A stretch of 43,533 bases of DNA from Bacillus sp. FJAT-27245 (lineage in GTDB: Bacteria > Bacillota > Bacilli > Bacillales > Cytobacillaceae): contig NZ_LIGI01000001.1 of the NCBI RefSeq assembly GCF_001273955.1, forward strand, positions 4,304,837 to 4,348,369, in the 5' to 3' direction. The notes under the pieces were generated by a model that ran no database searches, was not told where the DNA came from, and worked only from the letters and a program-made list of their open reading frames with translations. Numbering within the stretch: the first letter of the stretch is position 1; each line of letters opens with the position of its first letter. This document shows, piece after piece, positions 41,726 through 43,533 of the stretch. The position numbers were made by a program, and so were the translations under genes.

Positions 41726-42754
41726 TTAATTCAAATGAAGCAAATGAACCATGATATAACCGAAAACCGCTAAAAGTACCGATCCAATGAGCCCTGCGGC
41801 AAATGCCTTCATTCCCAGTTTCCTGAAAGTCTTTATCTCTACGTTCATCCCCAATGCAGCCATTGCCATCGCAATGAGCAGGTAAGCAGCGGTTACGATG
41901 TTTCCGGCAGTGGTTTCGGATACGATTCCTAGTGTATTAAAGCCGCTCATGGCCAGGAATCCCAAGATAAACCACGGAATGATCGACATTGAAATTGCTT
42001 TCTTTCCGCCTTCCTTTTCGCCTCGCTGCATGAAAAAACCAATCGCCAGCGCTACCGGAACGAGCAGGGCGACGCGCGTTAATTTAACGATTACCGCAAG
42101 ATCAACCGCTTCATTGCCGCCAGCCGCAGCAGCAGCCACGACATGGGCGACTTCATGCAATGTCCCGCCGGAAAATACCCCATATCCTGTCGGTGTCAGA
42201 TTCAGAACCGTATATAAAAATGTATACGCAAGTGTAAATAAAGTACCCAAAATGGCTATAGTAGCAGCTGCGACAGCAGTTTCCTCTTCTTTTGCCTTCA
42301 CTTGTGGTGATATGGCGACGATAGCAGCCGCTCCGCAAATCGCCGTTCCACAGGCAGTAAGGATACCTAACCTTTTTTCAACCCCGAACCAACGGCATAA
42401 ACCATATACAACCAACAGTGCAAAGACAATCGTTAACGATGCAAGAATAAATACTTTTCCCCCCGCATTATAAATATCCGCAAGGTTTAATCTCATCCCG
42501 AGCAAAATAATCCCCAATCTGAGTAATTTCTTATTCGTGAATGTTATTCCGGGCTTTAAGTCTTCCTTGAATCCAAATGCGGCCCTCCATGCCATTCCAA
42601 GTAGAATCGCAATCACGAGCTGCCCCATAATTGACAGGAACGGAAATCCTGATAAAAACTTTGCGGCCAGCGCAATCAGAAGTGTAATTCCGAGCCCCTT
42701 TCCAAAAGCAGCAGCCTTATTTTTCTTCATTTGTTTCCCGTATGCCTTCCCCAT
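41726..42754 (-). CDS. YeiH-family (UPF0324) putative anion exporter
   Basis: This is a roughly 342-aa membrane protein with about ten segments. Family marks: LLRLGIILLGMRLNLADI, LTACGTAICGAAAIVAISPQVKAKEEETAVAAATIAILGTLFTLAYTFLY, and GVFSGGTLHEVAHVVAAAAAGGNEAVDLAVIVKLTRVALLVPVAL. These proteins are listed as putative sulfate exporters, with the substrate uncertain. The start is ATG 42754 (GGGAAGTG upstream); the longer frame to GTG 42787 has no site. It is divergent from a LysR gene that probably controls it. Confidence 0.9.
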   Translation of the reverse strand: MGKAYGKQMKKNKAAAFGKGLGITLLIALAAKFLSGFPFLSIMGQLVIAILLGMAWRAAFGFKEDLKPGITFTNKKLLRLGIILLGMRLNLADIYNAGGKVFILASLTIVFALLVVYGLCRWFGVEKRLGILTACGTAICGAAAIVAISPQVKAKEEETAVAAATIAILGTLFTLAYTFLYTVLNLTPTGYGVFSGGTLHEVAHVVAAAAAGGNEAVDLAVIVKLTRVALLVPVALAIGFFMQRGEKEGGKKAISMSIIPWFILGFLAMSGFNTLGIVSETTAGNIVTAAYLLIAMAMAALGMNVEIKTFRKLGMKAFAAGLIGSVLLAVFGYIMVHLLHLN

Positions 42755-42795
42755 CTCTGTCACTTCCCGTAGTGTAAATTTGTACACTTACACTT

Positions 42796-42813
42796 TATAG
42801 AAATACCTTCTAT
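42796..42813. promoter_or_regulatory. Inverted repeat between YeiH-family and LysR genes
   Basis: TATAGAA-N5-TTCTAT in the divergent intergenic region is a candidate binding site for the LysR-type regulator encoded to the right. Confidence 0.45.
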
Positions 42814-42875
42814 TAGTAAAATACATATTAATGATAACGGCAATTAGTATTTTTAATAATTAGGAGGCGTGTAGG

Positions 42876-43533
42876 ATGTACTATGACACATTAAAGACGT
42901 TTATCACCCTTGCGGAAATCGGGAATTTTACTAAAACCTCCGAAATGCTCCACATTTCCCAGCCAAGTGTAAGTCTGCATATTAAAAATCTTGAAAAAGA
43001 ATTCCAGACCGAATTGTTCCGCCGTTCTCCTAAAGGAGTCCAGATAACGCCAACAGGGGAGATTTTGTACAGCCGTGCAAAGCAGCTAATGGCCATTTAC
43101 GAGCAGGCAAAGGAAGAAATACTGGAGCACCATAACTCCGTACGGGGAAAATTAATCATCGGGGCCAGTTTTACCATCGGGGAATACATATTGCCGGAAC
43201 TGCTCCTGAGAGTGCAAAAGGACTTTCCTGAATTAGAGTTCCAGATTGTCATTGGCAATACGGATGAAATTGTCAGCTATGTCCAGCTTTTCAAGGTCGA
43301 TATTGGGCTCATCGAAGGCCAGACAAACGAAAAGGAGGTTATGGTCCACCCCCTGATGGAGGACGAATTGTTCATCGTCTCCCCTAACAGCCATCCGCTT
43401 GCCGGAAAGGATGGAGTTGCGATTATAGATCTTCAAGGCCAGGCTTGGGTAACTAGGGAAGAAGGCTCGGGAACAAGGGAGTATTTAAACCACTTTTTCC
43501 GATCAAATGGCATAAAAGTGAAATCCCTCCTAA
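42876..43533 (+). CDS. LysR-family transcriptional regulator (partial, YeiE/CysL-like)
   Basis: The frame is open to the right edge (about 219 codons seen). The N-terminal LysR helix-turn-helix is YYDTLKTFITLAEIGNFTKTSEMLHISQPSVSLHIKNLEKEFQTELFRRSPKGVQITPTG. The effector domain starts with GKLIIGASFTIGEYILPELLLRVQKDFPELEFQIVIGNTDEIVSYV, as in the CysL/YeiE subgroup. TAGGAGGCG precedes ATG 42876. Divergence from the YeiH-family gene is the classic arrangement of a LysR regulator and its target. The C-terminus lies outside the window. Confidence 0.93.
   Translation, partial: MYYDTLKTFITLAEIGNFTKTSEMLHISQPSVSLHIKNLEKEFQTELFRRSPKGVQITPTGEILYSRAKQLMAIYEQAKEEILEHHNSVRGKLIIGASFTIGEYILPELLLRVQKDFPELEFQIVIGNTDEIVSYVQLFKVDIGLIEGQTNEKEVMVHPLMEDELFIVSPNSHPLAGKDGVAIIDLQGQAWVTREEGSGTREYLNHFFRSNGIKVKSLL

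Overview
The window reads as chromosome of a low-to-mid GC, spore-forming member of the Bacillaceae (a Bacillus-like genus; species not determinable by eye). The reasons are strong AGGAGG-type ribosome sites, many GTG/TTG starts, lipoprotein signals, Bacillus-type riboswitches (preQ1-I, L-box), a CIRCE element, GerPA/GerPF-type spore proteins and a sigma-K-like promoter. No rRNA, tRNA, CRISPR array, transposase, integrase or phage gene was seen.

Layout. 1-1944: start of a branched-chain amino-acid ABC operon (substrate-binding lipoprotein, then LivH running off the left edge). 2225-3457: peptidase T. 3539-5632: ABC-2 type exporter pair. 5794-10115: LacI-type regulator plus a CUT1 sugar ABC transporter with two cre/LacI-like operators upstream. 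10408-10737: alkyltransferase-like DNA repair protein with Trp in place of the catalytic Cys. 10967-15011: membrane diguanylate cyclase, YebC/YeeI-family regulator and an unrecognised 559-aa membrane protein. 15248-19546: cupin, zinc metallopeptidase, FAD oxidoreductase, secreted subtilase. 19598-20989: queuosine salvage/biosynthesis operon (queF plus YhhQ-type transporter) under a preQ1-I riboswitch. 21011-22995: htpG behind a perfect CIRCE operator. 23053-28643: TauE/SafE-type permease, two AzgA/NCS2 purine permeases, and DeoD. 28737-31090: an XRE regulator co-transcribed with a membrane-embedded ImmA-like metallopeptidase, followed by a candidate small RNA and a gene for a secreted protein of unknown function. 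31197-32665: HD-GYP phosphodiesterase with a cupin-like sensor domain, and a small secreted protein. 32932-35698: amino-acid ABC transporter under a lysine riboswitch, hence very probably a lysine importer. 35820-38903: sucrose PTS and sucrose-6-phosphate hydrolase. 39143-41523: six-gene spore operon (three GerPA/GerPF-like proteins, two Hsp20-like proteins, one GerPC-like protein) behind a sigma-K-like promoter. 41726-43533: YeiH-family transporter and a divergent LysR regulator cut by the right edge.

The most unusual items are the metallopeptidase/XRE pair (28737-30025), the candidate sRNA with an anti-Shine-Dalgarno loop (about 30188-30280), the GerP/Hsp20 spore operon (39143-41523), the CIRCE-controlled htpG, and an unrecognised structured leader of about 230 nt before the second purine permease (27195-27425).
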